64,000 nucleotides of DNA from Streptomyces geranii (GCF_002954775.1 NZ_PJME01000021.1:88502-152501), one strand, 5' to 3'; counted from the first letter of the stretch, positions 16,484 through 25,243 are shown. Notes: generated by a model from the sequence alone, not told the origin. A program made the numbers and translations.

Positions 16484-17628
16484 GCACCCAGAACGCGGTG
16501 ACCGCCCGTATCGCCGAACTGGCCCCCGAGTACGACCGTTCGGGCGCGTTCCCCGCCGAGTCCCTGAAGGCCGCCCACGAGGCCGGCCTGCTCACCGCCA
16601 CCATCGGCGAGCGGTACGGCGGCCGGGGCGCGGGCGTCGAGGAGACCGCCCGCGTCCTGCACGCCCTCGGCCAGGGCGACCCGTCCGTCGCCCTGATCGC
16701 CGCGATGACCCTCGCGACCCACAACCGCCAGGCCGTACAGCCGCACTGGCCCGAGGAGTTGTACGCCCGGGTCGTCAAGGAGTCGTTCGTACGTCCCGTG
16801 CTCGTCAACCACGCCCGCGTGGAACCGGAGTTGGGCTCCCCCGCACGCGGCGGACTGCCCGCGACCCGGGCCGGCCGCACCGGGGACGGCTGGGCGATCA
16901 GCGGCACGAAGCGCTTCGTCACGGGCGCCGAGGGCCTGGACTGGTTCCTGGTGTGGGCGACCACCGACGAGCCGGAGCCCCGCGTGGGCACCTTTCTGGT
17001 CCCCGGCGACTCCCCTGGCATCGAAGTCACCGGCCACTGGGACCAGTTGGGGCTGCGGGCGAGCGGCAGCCACGACGTGACCTTCCGGGACGTGGAGGTG
17101 CCGTACGAGCAGGTCATCGGGCTGGCGCCGTACGGCCCAGCGTCCGAGCAGGACAACCGGGCGGGCGCTTCCCTCCATCTGCCGCTGGCCGCCCTGTACT
17201 TGGGGGTGGCGCGGGCAGCGCAGGCGTTCTTCCACACGTTCGCGCAGACCCGGGTGCCCGCCAACCTCGGTCATCCGGTGGCCCGTACGGAACGCTTCCG
17301 CCGGGCGGCCGGGGAGATCGAGGTGCTGCTGACCGGCGCCGAGCAGTTGGTGTTCGGCGGCGCGGCCCGGGTCGACGCCGCAGACCCCTCGTACACCCCC
17401 GAACAGGCCCTCGGGGCCAGGGTGTTGGCGGACCGGCACGGCGTGCAGGCGGTCGGACTGGCCATACGCCTGCTCGGCAACCCAGGACTCGCCCGGGGCA
17501 ACCCCCTGGAACGCCATTTCCGTGACATCCAGTGCGCGCCCGTGCACGCACCCCAGGAGGACATCTCCGTGCTCGCGATCGGCACGAAGGCCCTGGAGGC
17601 CAATGCTGCGGACGGAGAGGAGCAGTGA
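16480..17628 (+). CDS. Acyl-CoA dehydrogenase-fold flavin monooxygenase (SfnB/DszC-like)
   Basis: 382-residue protein of the acyl-CoA dehydrogenase superfamily: N-terminal helices with GLLTATIGERYGG, middle beta domain with WAISGTKRFVTGAEGLDWFLV, and a C-terminal four-helix bundle. In sulfur operons this fold carries reduced-flavin monooxygenases such as SfnB and DszC that oxidise sulfones or thiophenes, rather than true acyl-CoA dehydrogenases. GTG start overlapping the preceding stop. The substrate is not determinable; an organosulfur oxygenase acting with SsuD is most likely. Confidence 0.75.
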   Translation: MSTQNAVTARIAELAPEYDRSGAFPAESLKAAHEAGLLTATIGERYGGRGAGVEETARVLHALGQGDPSVALIAAMTLATHNRQAVQPHWPEELYARVVKESFVRPVLVNHARVEPELGSPARGGLPATRAGRTGDGWAISGTKRFVTGAEGLDWFLVWATTDEPEPRVGTFLVPGDSPGIEVTGHWDQLGLRASGSHDVTFRDVEVPYEQVIGLAPYGPASEQDNRAGASLHLPLAALYLGVARAAQAFFHTFAQTRVPANLGHPVARTERFRRAAGEIEVLLTGAEQLVFGGAARVDAADPSYTPEQALGARVLADRHGVQAVGLAIRLLGNPGLARGNPLERHFRDIQCAPVHAPQEDISVLAIGTKALEANAADGEEQ

Positions 17629-19001
17629 CCGCCCCCACCACGACCGCCTCCGCCCAGCTCCTCGGCCTCCTCGCCCGCGATCTGCCGCCCGACCGGCTGG
17701 CCACCGACCCGGCGACCCTGGCCGCGCACACCACCGACCGTTCCGGCACCCGGCCGTACGGCGGACCGCTCGCCGTGGTCCACGCCCGACGCACCGAGGA
17801 CGTCACCGTCACCCTCCGGCACGCGCACGCCCTGCGCGTGCCGGTGGTACCGCGCGGTGCGGGCACCGGGCTGTCGGGCGGCGCGACGGCAGGCGAGGGC
17901 ACCCTCGTCCTCGACCTCTCCGGCATGAACCGCATCCTCGAACTGTCGGCGGACGACCAGCTCGCCGTCGTCGAACCCGGCGTGATCACCGCCGAGTTGG
18001 ACCGGGCGGCGGGCGAGCACGGCCTCCGCTACGCGCCCGATCCGGCGAGCGCCGCCCTGTCGACGATCGGCGGGAACATCGCCACCAACGCGGGCGGGCT
18101 GCGCTGCGCCAAGTACGGCGTGACGCGGGACAGCGTGCTCGGGCTGGAAGCGGTGCTCGCGGACGGCACGGTGGTGCGCACGGGCCGCCGTACCGTCAAG
18201 GGCGTCACCGGCTACGACCTGACCGCGCTGCTCACCGGCTCGGAGGGCACCCTCGCGGTGATCACCTCGGCGACCCTGCGACTGCGCCCGCTGCCGGTCG
18301 CCACGGCCACCGTCGCCGCGTACTTCCCGTCCTTCGAGCAGGCAGCCGAGGCCTCGTACGCGATCGGCCGGGCCGGGGTCGTACCGGCGTTGGCGGAGTT
18401 GGTCGACGGGCCGGTGCTGGAGGCCGTGGACCCGGCGCTGCGGGAGCGGGGCGCGGCGCTGCTGCTGGTGCAGTGCGACGGGGCGGGGGCCGGGGCGGAG
18501 GCGGCGACGGTCGCCCGCGTACTCGCCGAGACCGGGGCGACGCTGGTCGAGACGACCGACGACCCGGCCGAGGCGGAGTCACTGCTCGCCGCCCGTCGGG
18601 GCGCCCTGCCAGCGCTGGAACGGCTGGGCCGCCCGCTGATCGAGGACATCGCCGTACCCCGCTCGCGGCTGGCGGAGGCGGCCCGGGAGATCCGGGAGAT
18701 CTCGCGGCGCCACGACGTCCCGGTGTTCACCATCGCGCACGCGGCGGACGGGAATCTGCACCCGATCATCGTGGTCGACCCGGCCCTGGACGGGCTGCCG
18801 GACGCGGCCTGGGAGGCGGCGGGCGAGATCTTCGCGCTGGCGCTGCGGCTCGGCGGGACGATCACCGGCGAGCACGGGGTGGGGGTGCTGAAGCGGCAGT
18901 GGGTCGCCGACGAACTGGGCCCCGCCGCACATGCGCTCCAGCGGCGGATCAAGGACGCGTTCGATCCCCGGGGCATCCTCAACCCGGGTAAGTCCCTTTA
19001 G
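17625..19001 (+). CDS. FAD-linked oxidase, GlcD / D-lactate dehydrogenase family
   Basis: 458-residue FAD-binding oxidase of the glycolate oxidase subunit GlcD type. The PCMH FAD domain has PVVPRGAGTGLSGGAT, STIGGNIATNAGG and TGSEGTLAVIT; the C-terminal cap has FTIAHAADGNLHP and GTITGEHGVGVLKRQW. It likely oxidises a 2-hydroxy acid. Being last in the sulfonate operon (GTGA overlap) suggests the acid is a desulfonation product or a sulfo-hydroxy acid. Substrate is inference. Confidence 0.82.
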   Translation: MTAPTTTASAQLLGLLARDLPPDRLATDPATLAAHTTDRSGTRPYGGPLAVVHARRTEDVTVTLRHAHALRVPVVPRGAGTGLSGGATAGEGTLVLDLSGMNRILELSADDQLAVVEPGVITAELDRAAGEHGLRYAPDPASAALSTIGGNIATNAGGLRCAKYGVTRDSVLGLEAVLADGTVVRTGRRTVKGVTGYDLTALLTGSEGTLAVITSATLRLRPLPVATATVAAYFPSFEQAAEASYAIGRAGVVPALAELVDGPVLEAVDPALRERGAALLLVQCDGAGAGAEAATVARVLAETGATLVETTDDPAEAESLLAARRGALPALERLGRPLIEDIAVPRSRLAEAAREIREISRRHDVPVFTIAHAADGNLHPIIVVDPALDGLPDAAWEAAGEIFALALRLGGTITGEHGVGVLKRQWVADELGPAAHALQRRIKDAFDPRGILNPGKSL

Positions 19002-19013
19002 CCGGGCGGGGGT

Positions 19014-19427
19014 TCAGTACTCGTACGGCCGGGCCAGCAGAGTCCGTACGCCGTCCGAAGTGATCGTCAGGCCGTGCGGGGAGGCCGCGTCTATGGTGAG
19101 CGAGAGGTCGCCTGCGGGCCACTGGTCGGCGAGGGCGCCCAGCGGGACGAGACGGTAGCGGGAGACGGCCGGCAGGAGTCCGGCCAGTTCGGGTTCCGAG
19201 GTGAAGACGGGCACGGCCTCCCGGCCGTCCGGCTGCTCCAGTACGGGCAGCGCCACTGTCGAGGGGTCCCCGGCCTCCAGGTCACTGACGTCGTCCGGTA
19301 CAGGGACGAGCACCTCGCTCCTGGCGAGGACGTCCAGCGCGGCCGGGTCCTCGTTGTCGCCGCCAGCCAGCGCTTCGAGCGCCCGCCGGGCCGGCGTGTC
19401 GGTGTGGTGGCGCGTGGGTGTCTCCAT
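19014..19427 (-). CDS. SseB-domain protein
   Basis: 137-residue soluble protein. After a short N-terminal tail comes an SseB N-terminal-like domain (about 10-130) including ALAGGDNEDPAALDVLARSEVLVPV and GREAVPVFTSEPEL. Such proteins are common in Streptomyces, with no firm biochemical role; some are linked to enhanced serine sensitivity or secretion genes by name only. It converges on the sulfur operon end with 12 bases between, and is separated from the amylase gene by two strong hairpins, so it is probably transcribed alone. Confidence 0.7.
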   Translation of the reverse strand: METPTRHHTDTPARRALEALAGGDNEDPAALDVLARSEVLVPVPDDVSDLEAGDPSTVALPVLEQPDGREAVPVFTSEPELAGLLPAVSRYRLVPLGALADQWPAGDLSLTIDAASPHGLTITSDGVRTLLARPYEY

Positions 19428-19461
19428 GGCGGGTCCTCTGGTGGCGACGGGTCGTACGGGC

Positions 19462-19487
19462 CGCCCGGGACACGACGGTCCCGGGCG
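19462..19487. terminator. Terminator hairpin, distal of a tandem pair
   Basis: Perfect 10-bp inverted repeat CGCCCGGGAC-N6-GTCCCGGGCG. It follows the hairpin at 19511-19544 on the amylase transcript, giving two successive terminators before the SseB gene. Confidence 0.6.
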
Positions 19488-19510
19488 TGTTAGGGGGTCG
19501 CCTACCCGAC

Positions 19511-19544
19511 CGGGTCCCGGGCAACCCTGACGGCCCGGGACCCG
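19511..19544. terminator. Amylase transcription terminator
   Basis: Perfect 12-bp stem CGGGTCCCGGGC (19511-19522) / GCCCGGGACCCG (19533-19544) with a 10-nt loop, beginning 6 bases beyond the amylase stop codon. Confidence 0.7.
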
Positions 19545-19550
19545 ACCGTG

Positions 19551-22499
19551 TTACTTCAGATACGGCCCGGCGGTCCCGATCTTCCCGGGCCCGTTGAGGA
19601 CGTACACCCGCAGGTTGCCCTTCCCCGGCGCCGCCACGGTCAGCGTGCCGTTCGAGACGGTCCGTACGTCACCGGTGACGGCGTCGGTGTACGTGCCGTT
19701 CGGGATGCCGGTGTAGGTGGCGTCGCCGGTGACCGTGACCAGCGCGAAGCTGTCCGTCGAGCCGCTGGTGTACCGGCGTTTGAAGGCCATCTGGCCGCTG
19801 ATGCCGTCGGTGGAGTACTGGCCCATCTGGAGGGCCGGGACCGCCCGCCGGATCTGGTTGAGCCGCTGGAGGTGCTTGACCAGGGGCTGGGCGAGCGTGT
19901 TCGCCACCTCACCGCTCGCCGAGCCGACCGTACCGAAGTCGGTCGCGGTGACCGATCCGGCGAGATGGTCGCCGTAGTACGCCCGTCCCGTGTTGGCCAG
20001 CGGGCAGGTCGGGCCGCAGTCGATCTGCTTGCCCTTCTGGAACTCGATCTCGGAGCCGTAGTACAGCGTCGGGATACCCCGGAAGGTCCACATCAACGCC
20101 ATGTTCTCGGCCCAGGCGTCGGTGCCGCCGCTGTAGCGGTTGCTCGACTTGTTGGGGCCGTAGTCGTGGCTGTCGACGTAGACGACGTTGTACGTGGCGT
20201 CGTTGACGGAGTCGTCGGAGTCCTTGCCGTTGTAGTAGGCGTTGGGCGCGTCACCGAAGTTCATGTGCATGCGCATGTCGATGATGTTCATGCCGGAGAA
20301 CTGGCTGCGGTCGGGCGTGTGGTAACTGTTGCCGCTCAGGAAGGCGTTGGCCGATGTCGGCTGGTTTCCGGTGCCCAGGTTGTTCTCGTAGGTGAACTGC
20401 TCGATGGCGGCCGCCTCGTCGTCGGCGCTGTACTCCTTGCGTTCCTTCCACGTGTAGAACTGCGCCGAGTGGTTGACCGAGCCGCGGTTCCACTTGTCGT
20501 TGACGAAGGCCGCGACCTCGCCGAAGACGAAGAAGTTCTTCGCCGCCTCCGTGCCGAACTTCTGGGTCACCCGGTCGTAAATGGCGGGCAGGAAACGGCG
20601 GTTCCAGGTCACGCGCGGGATGTGGACGGCCGTATCGATACGGAAGCCGTCGACGCCCATGTCGATGTACTTGTCGTACGCGCCGATCAAGTAGTTCTGG
20701 ACGGTGGTGTTCTCGGTGTTGAAGTCGGCCAGGTCCTCGTGCAGCCAGCACGAACGGGCGTCCTCGCCCTCCCAGTTGCCGATCCAGCACTGGTGGTAGT
20801 ACGCCTTGGGGAACATGCCCGAAGTGGGGCTCGGCCACTGGCAGTTGTAGAGCGTGTAGCCTTCGGCGCTCTTGCCGCCGGTCGCCTTGCCCCAGTTGAG
20901 GCAGGTGTTGCCGGTCGGTTCGGCCGTCGACCAGAGGTCGCCGTTGTAGTAGGACTTCCCGGACTTGGGCTCGACGGTGAGGCCGTCGTACTCGAAGCCC
21001 TCGGCCTTCTCGTCGTAGTACCAGCTCCACTGGGTGTCCCGGACGCCGTACACCGTGGGCGTGAACAGGCCCTTGGCGCCCCACCGGGAGCTGTGGTTGT
21101 AGACGACGTCCTGGTAGATCTTCATGCCCTTGGCGTGGGCCGCGTTGATGAGGTCCTGGTAGGAGGCGCCGGCCGACTCCAGGCGTGGGTCGACCTTGTA
21201 GAAGTCGTAGCCGTGATAGCCGTGGTAGTCGTAGTCCGAGCGGTTGAGGACGACCGGGGTGATCCAGAGCGCCGAGAAGCCGAGCGCCTTGACGTAGTCG
21301 AGTTTTTCGACCAGTCCCTTGAAGTCGCCGCGGAACATGGGGTCGTTGTTCGCCGCGTTGCCCGACTTGGTGTGCTGGCTGCCGCCGCGGTCGTTGCTCG
21401 TGTCGCCGTCGTAGAAGCGGGCGGTGAGGACGAAGTAGATGGGGTCCTTGCGCGGGTCGGTGCCGAGCGGGGTGCCGGAGGCCGGTGCGGGGGCCTGGTC
21501 ACCGGTCGTGGCGCTCGCGGCGGCGGAGGCGGACGAGGTGTTGCCGGCGGCGTCGACGGCCTTGACCGTGTAGGTGTAGGTGGTCCGCACCTCAAGTCCC
21601 GTGTCGGAGAACACCGTCGATCCGATGTCCGTGACGACCGTGCCCTTCGTGCCGCCGGTGCGGGTCACCTGGTACTTGGTCACGCCCTTGTTGTCGGTCG
21701 AGGCGTCCCAACTCACCACGACCGAGGTGTTGGTGGCGCTGGCCGTGACCTTGGCGGGCACTGTCGGAGCCTCGGTGTCCGGTGCCTCGGTGGCGCAGGG
21801 GTCGGTGGCATTCGCGGTGACCGTGCGGTCCTTCACGGTCGTGGTGCCGGTCCCGATGGTGTAGTCGGCGCTGTTGTTGTTGTCCCAGACGCCGTTGCCG
21901 TTGTTGAAGGCCGCCTTGAGCGAGGTCGCGGTGCCGATGTCTAGGGTCTTTCTCCACCAGCCGGTGCAAGCTGCGGTCATGCCGACGCCGGGGACTGTCG
22001 TCCAGGAGCCGCCGGTGGGCGCGTAGTGGATGTTGGCGGTGGTCCATCCGGAGGTGGCGGTGGAGTAGTAGACGGTGGCCTGGTTGCCGGTGCCCGTCCC
22101 GGTGTCGGCGCACGGGTCGCTGTGGGCGATCACGCCGTCCTTGACGGTGATGGTGCCGGTGCCGAGCGCGTAGTTGCTGCCGCCGTTGTTGTCCCAGGTC
22201 CCGCTGCCGTTGTTGAAGGTGGCCTGGAGTCCGGCGGCCGTACCCAGGTCGACGGTCTTCTTGACCCAGTCCGTGCAGGCCGACTCCATCTGGGTGCCGG
22301 GGACGGTGGTCCAGGAGCCGCCGTCGGGGGCGTAGTGGAGGTAGGTGGTGGGCCAGCTCTTGGTCTTCGTGTAGTAGAAGACGGTCGCGGTGTTGGACGC
22401 GGCGGCGGCCGTCTCCCGCATGGGCGCGGGGCCCGTGTCCGGCGGGAACGCTCCCACCAGCACGGCAGCCGCCACGAGCGCCACCAGGGGTTGCCTCAT
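19551..22499 (-). CDS. Secreted GH13 alpha-amylase with tandem CBM25/26-type modules and FnIII domain
   Basis: 982-residue extracellular starch hydrolase. Signal peptide about 1-30; two repeated starch-binding modules (about 37-130 and 140-235), each with HYAPxGGSWTTVPG and WDNN; fibronectin type III domain (about 245-333); and a GH13 barrel (about 350-880). Catalytic residues are the nucleophile in GFRIDTAVH (D622), the acid/base in FVFGEVAAF (E661) and a transition-state Asp in VDSHDYG. The C-terminal beta domain ends YVLNGPGKIGTAGPYLK. ATG at 22499 is favoured because GGAG lies 7 nt upstream; a TTG 12 bases earlier would include that site. It is a single-gene unit bounded by a regulated promoter and tandem terminators. 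Confidence 0.92.
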   Translation of the reverse strand: MRQPLVALVAAAVLVGAFPPDTGPAPMRETAAAASNTATVFYYTKTKSWPTTYLHYAPDGGSWTTVPGTQMESACTDWVKKTVDLGTAAGLQATFNNGSGTWDNNGGSNYALGTGTITVKDGVIAHSDPCADTGTGTGNQATVYYSTATSGWTTANIHYAPTGGSWTTVPGVGMTAACTGWWRKTLDIGTATSLKAAFNNGNGVWDNNNSADYTIGTGTTTVKDRTVTANATDPCATEAPDTEAPTVPAKVTASATNTSVVVSWDASTDNKGVTKYQVTRTGGTKGTVVTDIGSTVFSDTGLEVRTTYTYTVKAVDAAGNTSSASAAASATTGDQAPAPASGTPLGTDPRKDPIYFVLTARFYDGDTSNDRGGSQHTKSGNAANNDPMFRGDFKGLVEKLDYVKALGFSALWITPVVLNRSDYDYHGYHGYDFYKVDPRLESAGASYQDLINAAHAKGMKIYQDVVYNHSSRWGAKGLFTPTVYGVRDTQWSWYYDEKAEGFEYDGLTVEPKSGKSYYNGDLWSTAEPTGNTCLNWGKATGGKSAEGYTLYNCQWPSPTSGMFPKAYYHQCWIGNWEGEDARSCWLHEDLADFNTENTTVQNYLIGAYDKYIDMGVDGFRIDTAVHIPRVTWNRRFLPAIYDRVTQKFGTEAAKNFFVFGEVAAFVNDKWNRGSVNHSAQFYTWKERKEYSADDEAAAIEQFTYENNLGTGNQPTSANAFLSGNSYHTPDRSQFSGMNIIDMRMHMNFGDAPNAYYNGKDSDDSVNDATYNVVYVDSHDYGPNKSSNRYSGGTDAWAENMALMWTFRGIPTLYYGSEIEFQKGKQIDCGPTCPLANTGRAYYGDHLAGSVTATDFGTVGSASGEVANTLAQPLVKHLQRLNQIRRAVPALQMGQYSTDGISGQMAFKRRYTSGSTDSFALVTVTGDATYTGIPNGTYTDAVTGDVRTVSNGTLTVAAPGKGNLRVYVLNGPGKIGTAGPYLK

Positions 22500-22537
22500 G
22501 AGTGACTCCAATACGGCCTGGAATGCGGGATTCTGGA

Positions 22538-22576
22538 CTGCAAGAGGAACCGGAAAGTTCCTGAAACTCCTTGCAG
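22538..22576. promoter_or_regulatory. Probable maltose-regulator operator of the amylase gene
   Basis: CTGCAAG-type inverted repeat: CTGCAAG (22538-22544) and CTTGCAG (22570-22576), 25 nt apart, just downstream of the -10. Streptomyces amylase promoters carry similar CTTGCA repeats bound by the LacI-family maltose regulator MalR/Reg1; the identification here is by resemblance. Confidence 0.5.
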
Positions 22577-22581
22577 CGCGG

Positions 22582-22610
22582 AAGCTACAGGTACATGACA
22601 GTCACGTAAA
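22582..22610 (-). promoter_or_regulatory. Amylase promoter
   Basis: Read on the minus strand, TTTACG (22605-22610), 17-nt spacer, TAGCTT (22582-22587). The operator-like repeats begin immediately downstream. Confidence 0.45.
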
Positions 22611-22706
22611 GGGATGTCACAGCGTTCGCCGCCGATGGTGAAAACGGACCAGTAGTGGTGACCCGCGCCCACGCGCGCGCCGGGAGCCCGTGCTTAGCGT
22701 GTCGGT

Positions 22707-23972
22707 ATGCCGATGCAACCCTGGTTCCCCGATGCCAAGCTGGGCATCTTCATCCACTACGGCATCTACGCCGTGGACGGCTGGGCCGAGTCCTGGTCCT
22801 TCTACACGGGCGAGGTCTCGCACGAGGAGTACATGAAACAGCTCGACCGTTTCACGGCTTCGCGTTACGACCCGCAGGCCTGGGCGGAGCTGTTCGCCCG
22901 CGTCGGCGCCCAGTACGCGGTCCTCACCACCAAGCACCACGACGGCGTGGCCCTGTGGGACACCGACCACCGCAATCTGGACGTCGTCCGGGACACCCCG
23001 GCGGGCCGCGACCTGGTCACCGGCTTCGTGGACGCCCTGCGCGAGAAGAACCTGAAGGTCGGCCTCTACTACTCGCACTCCGACTGGAACCACCCGGACT
23101 ACGCGACCGAGCGGCACCCCGGCCCGCACATCGTCGAGGCCAACGACTACTCCCACGCCCGCCCCGGCGAGGCGGACCCGGAAGCCTGGGCGCGCTATCT
23201 GGCGTACCGCGACGGCCAGGTGGGCGAGCTGGTCGAGCGGTTCCGCCCCGACATCCTCTGGTTCGACGGTGAGTGGGAGCGCACCGAGGAGCAGTGGCGG
23301 ATGCGGGAGCTGTCCGAGCTGATCCTCGCGGGCAATCCGGACACCATCCTCAACGCCCGCATGCTCAGTTACGGCGACTACGCCACCCCCGAGCAGGGCG
23401 TGCCGCTGGTCGCCCCGGACGGCCCGTGGGAGCTGTGCCTGACGATCAACGACTCGTGGAGCTACCGGGCGAAGGACCGCGACTTCAAGTCGGTGCGCCA
23501 GCTGGTGCGTTACTTCACGGAGACGATCGGCATGGGCGGCAATCTGCTGCTCGCCGCCGGCCCGATGGAGGACGGCACGATCCCCGAGGAGCAGGTGGAA
23601 CGTCTGGAGGGGCTGGGCGCCTGGGTCGCCAAGCACGCGGACGCCGTGTACGGCACGGTCGCGGGCCTGCCCGCCGGGCACCACTACGGCCCGAGCACCC
23701 TCTCGGCCGACCGGCGCACCCTGTACCTGGTGTGCTTCGACGCTCCGCGCGAGGCCGTGTCGATCCGGGGCCTGCGCAACGCCGTACGACGCGTCTCCGT
23801 CGTCGGCACGGGCACCGAGCTGGGTCATCACGTCACCGGCGGCCTGGACCAGGTGCCCGGCGTGACCTGGATCGACGCGCCCGGGGCGGCCGACCTCGAC
23901 GAGTACGCGACCGTCCTGGCCGTGGAGCTGGACGGCGAGCTGGACCTCTACCGGGGCACCGGCCGCGACTGA
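22707..23972 (+). CDS. Alpha-L-fucosidase, GH29
   Basis: 421-residue GH29 enzyme releasing alpha-linked L-fucose. The barrel starts MPMQPWFPDAKLGIFIHYG; VLTTKHHDGVALWDT is the substrate-pocket signature; and the nucleophile Asp lies in ILWFDGEWE (D187). There is no signal peptide, so it should act in the cytoplasm on imported oligosaccharides or be released otherwise. No fucose permease, isomerase or kinase is adjacent. The next gene on the strand is a PucR-type regulator 95 bp away. Confidence 0.88.
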   Translation: MPMQPWFPDAKLGIFIHYGIYAVDGWAESWSFYTGEVSHEEYMKQLDRFTASRYDPQAWAELFARVGAQYAVLTTKHHDGVALWDTDHRNLDVVRDTPAGRDLVTGFVDALREKNLKVGLYYSHSDWNHPDYATERHPGPHIVEANDYSHARPGEADPEAWARYLAYRDGQVGELVERFRPDILWFDGEWERTEEQWRMRELSELILAGNPDTILNARMLSYGDYATPEQGVPLVAPDGPWELCLTINDSWSYRAKDRDFKSVRQLVRYFTETIGMGGNLLLAAGPMEDGTIPEEQVERLEGLGAWVAKHADAVYGTVAGLPAGHHYGPSTLSADRRTLYLVCFDAPREAVSIRGLRNAVRRVSVVGTGTELGHHVTGGLDQVPGVTWIDAPGAADLDEYATVLAVELDGELDLYRGTGRD

Positions 23973-23977
23973 CACCC

Positions 23978-24000
23978 GATGTCACCCAGGACATGACATC
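23978..24000. promoter_or_regulatory. Inverted repeat upstream of the PucR-type gene
   Basis: GATGTCA-N9-TGACATC, a perfect 7-bp inverted repeat between the fucosidase stop and the regulator start. It could be an operator or a weak terminator. A second palindrome, GTTCGAAC, lies at 24011-24018. Confidence 0.35.
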
Positions 24001-24067
24001 CAAAACAGGAGTTCGAACGAAAGCTCCTGGGCGGACACCCCGCCGGTGGTGCCATGCGGAGGGTGAC

Positions 24068-25243
24068 ATGGGGAATCTCTTCACGAAACTGCTCGACCGG
24101 CTCGACAGCAACGCAAGGCACGCGACCGAGGTCTACCGGCGGGAGGTCCCCGAGTACCGGTTGCTCTCGCGGGACCCCCGCTCACGCCGGGAGGCCCTGG
24201 AGTTCTCGGTGTGGTTACGCCGCCGGACCGTCGAACTCGCGTCGGCGGAAGAGCCGTTGGGCGCGGACGATCTCGCGCTGCTGGCCTCTGTGGGCGAACA
24301 GCGGGCCGGGCAGGGACTGTCTCTGCCCGGCCATCGCCAACTGGTCGTCGCGCACACCCGGTTGACGCTGCACGAGGTCAACGAGTCGACCGGACCCGAC
24401 GACGGCGACGACCTGATGCGTGTGATGCGCTGGTTCGGCCCGCAGGCCACACGCGCCGGCGAGGCCCACCTGTCGGGGTTCCTGGCGGGGCAGCGGCGCC
24501 GGATGTCCCTCGTCGGCCGGGTCCGCCAGCTGACCGAGGCCCTGCTCGCCGACGACCCGGCCGCGCCGGCCCTGGCGTCCGCCGTCGGCATGCGCGTCCA
24601 CCCGCGCTACCGGGTGACCGTCGTCCGCGTACCCGACCGACCGCGTCCCACGACCGCCCGGCGCGAGGAGATCACCGAGACCCTCCTGCGCCGCAGACAG
24701 CTGCCGATCACCTGGCACGAACCCGGGGAACTCGTGGCCCTGACACCGGAGTACGCCGACGAGCCGACCGGCGCCGGCACAGCGCCCGACCGCGCGTCGG
24801 CCGTCGTACGCGACATCACGGAGGCGCTGAGCGGCAGTTGCGCGATCGGGACGAGCGCTGGTGCGACCGGCGCGCTGGCCGAGGCCTTCGCCCGGGCACG
24901 GCGGATCAGCCGGGTCGCGCCGCTGCGGTCCGGGCAGCGGCACCCGCACACCATGGACGACGTGTTCGTCGAACTGGGCGTGACCAGGCTGCCGGAGGTC
25001 GACGACTGGCTGCGCGACCTCGCAGAGCACCTCTCGCGCGGGCCCGACCTCATCACCACGCTGGAGATGTACTACCGGCACGACATGGACCGGACGCGCA
25101 CGGCGGCGGCCCTCAGCGTCCACTCCCGCACGCTCGACTACCGCATCCAGCGCGCCCACGAACTCACCGGCATCCACCCGGGCTCCACCCAGGGTGTACG
25201 GGTCCTCAGCGTCGCCGTGACGCGCTCGCTGGCCCGGGGCTGA
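24068..25243 (+). CDS. PucR/CdaR-type helix-turn-helix regulator containing a TTA codon
   Basis: 391-residue regulator. The N-terminal 150 residues form an all-helical sensor-like region; the middle carries a GGDEF-like fold remnant (about 175-300); and the C-terminal PucR HTH (about 325-391) includes TLEMYYRHDMDRTRTAAALSVHSRTLDYRIQ-type text. GGAGGG lies 5 nt before the ATG at 24068. Codon 50 is TTA (24215-24217), read by the developmentally controlled bldA tRNA. I found no other in-frame TTA codon in the window, so translation is likely confined to late growth. Regulated genes are unknown; the fucosidase just upstream is a possibility. Confidence 0.8.
   Translation: MGNLFTKLLDRLDSNARHATEVYRREVPEYRLLSRDPRSRREALEFSVWLRRRTVELASAEEPLGADDLALLASVGEQRAGQGLSLPGHRQLVVAHTRLTLHEVNESTGPDDGDDLMRVMRWFGPQATRAGEAHLSGFLAGQRRRMSLVGRVRQLTEALLADDPAAPALASAVGMRVHPRYRVTVVRVPDRPRPTTARREEITETLLRRRQLPITWHEPGELVALTPEYADEPTGAGTAPDRASAVVRDITEALSGSCAIGTSAGATGALAEAFARARRISRVAPLRSGQRHPHTMDDVFVELGVTRLPEVDDWLRDLAEHLSRGPDLITTLEMYYRHDMDRTRTAAALSVHSRTLDYRIQRAHELTGIHPGSTQGVRVLSVAVTRSLARG

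Noticed and set aside
16480..17628. Calling this gene a fatty acid acyl-CoA dehydrogenase
   Set aside because: Operon context is sulfur scavenging, and the fold is shared with SfnB/DszC-type monooxygenases; no fatty acid genes are nearby.
19548..21944. Long plus-strand open frame of 798 codons opposite the amylase gene
   Set aside because: It is the antisense shadow of the amylase frame: Val/Gly/Arg-dominated, no motifs, no ribosome site. High GC keeps antisense frames open.
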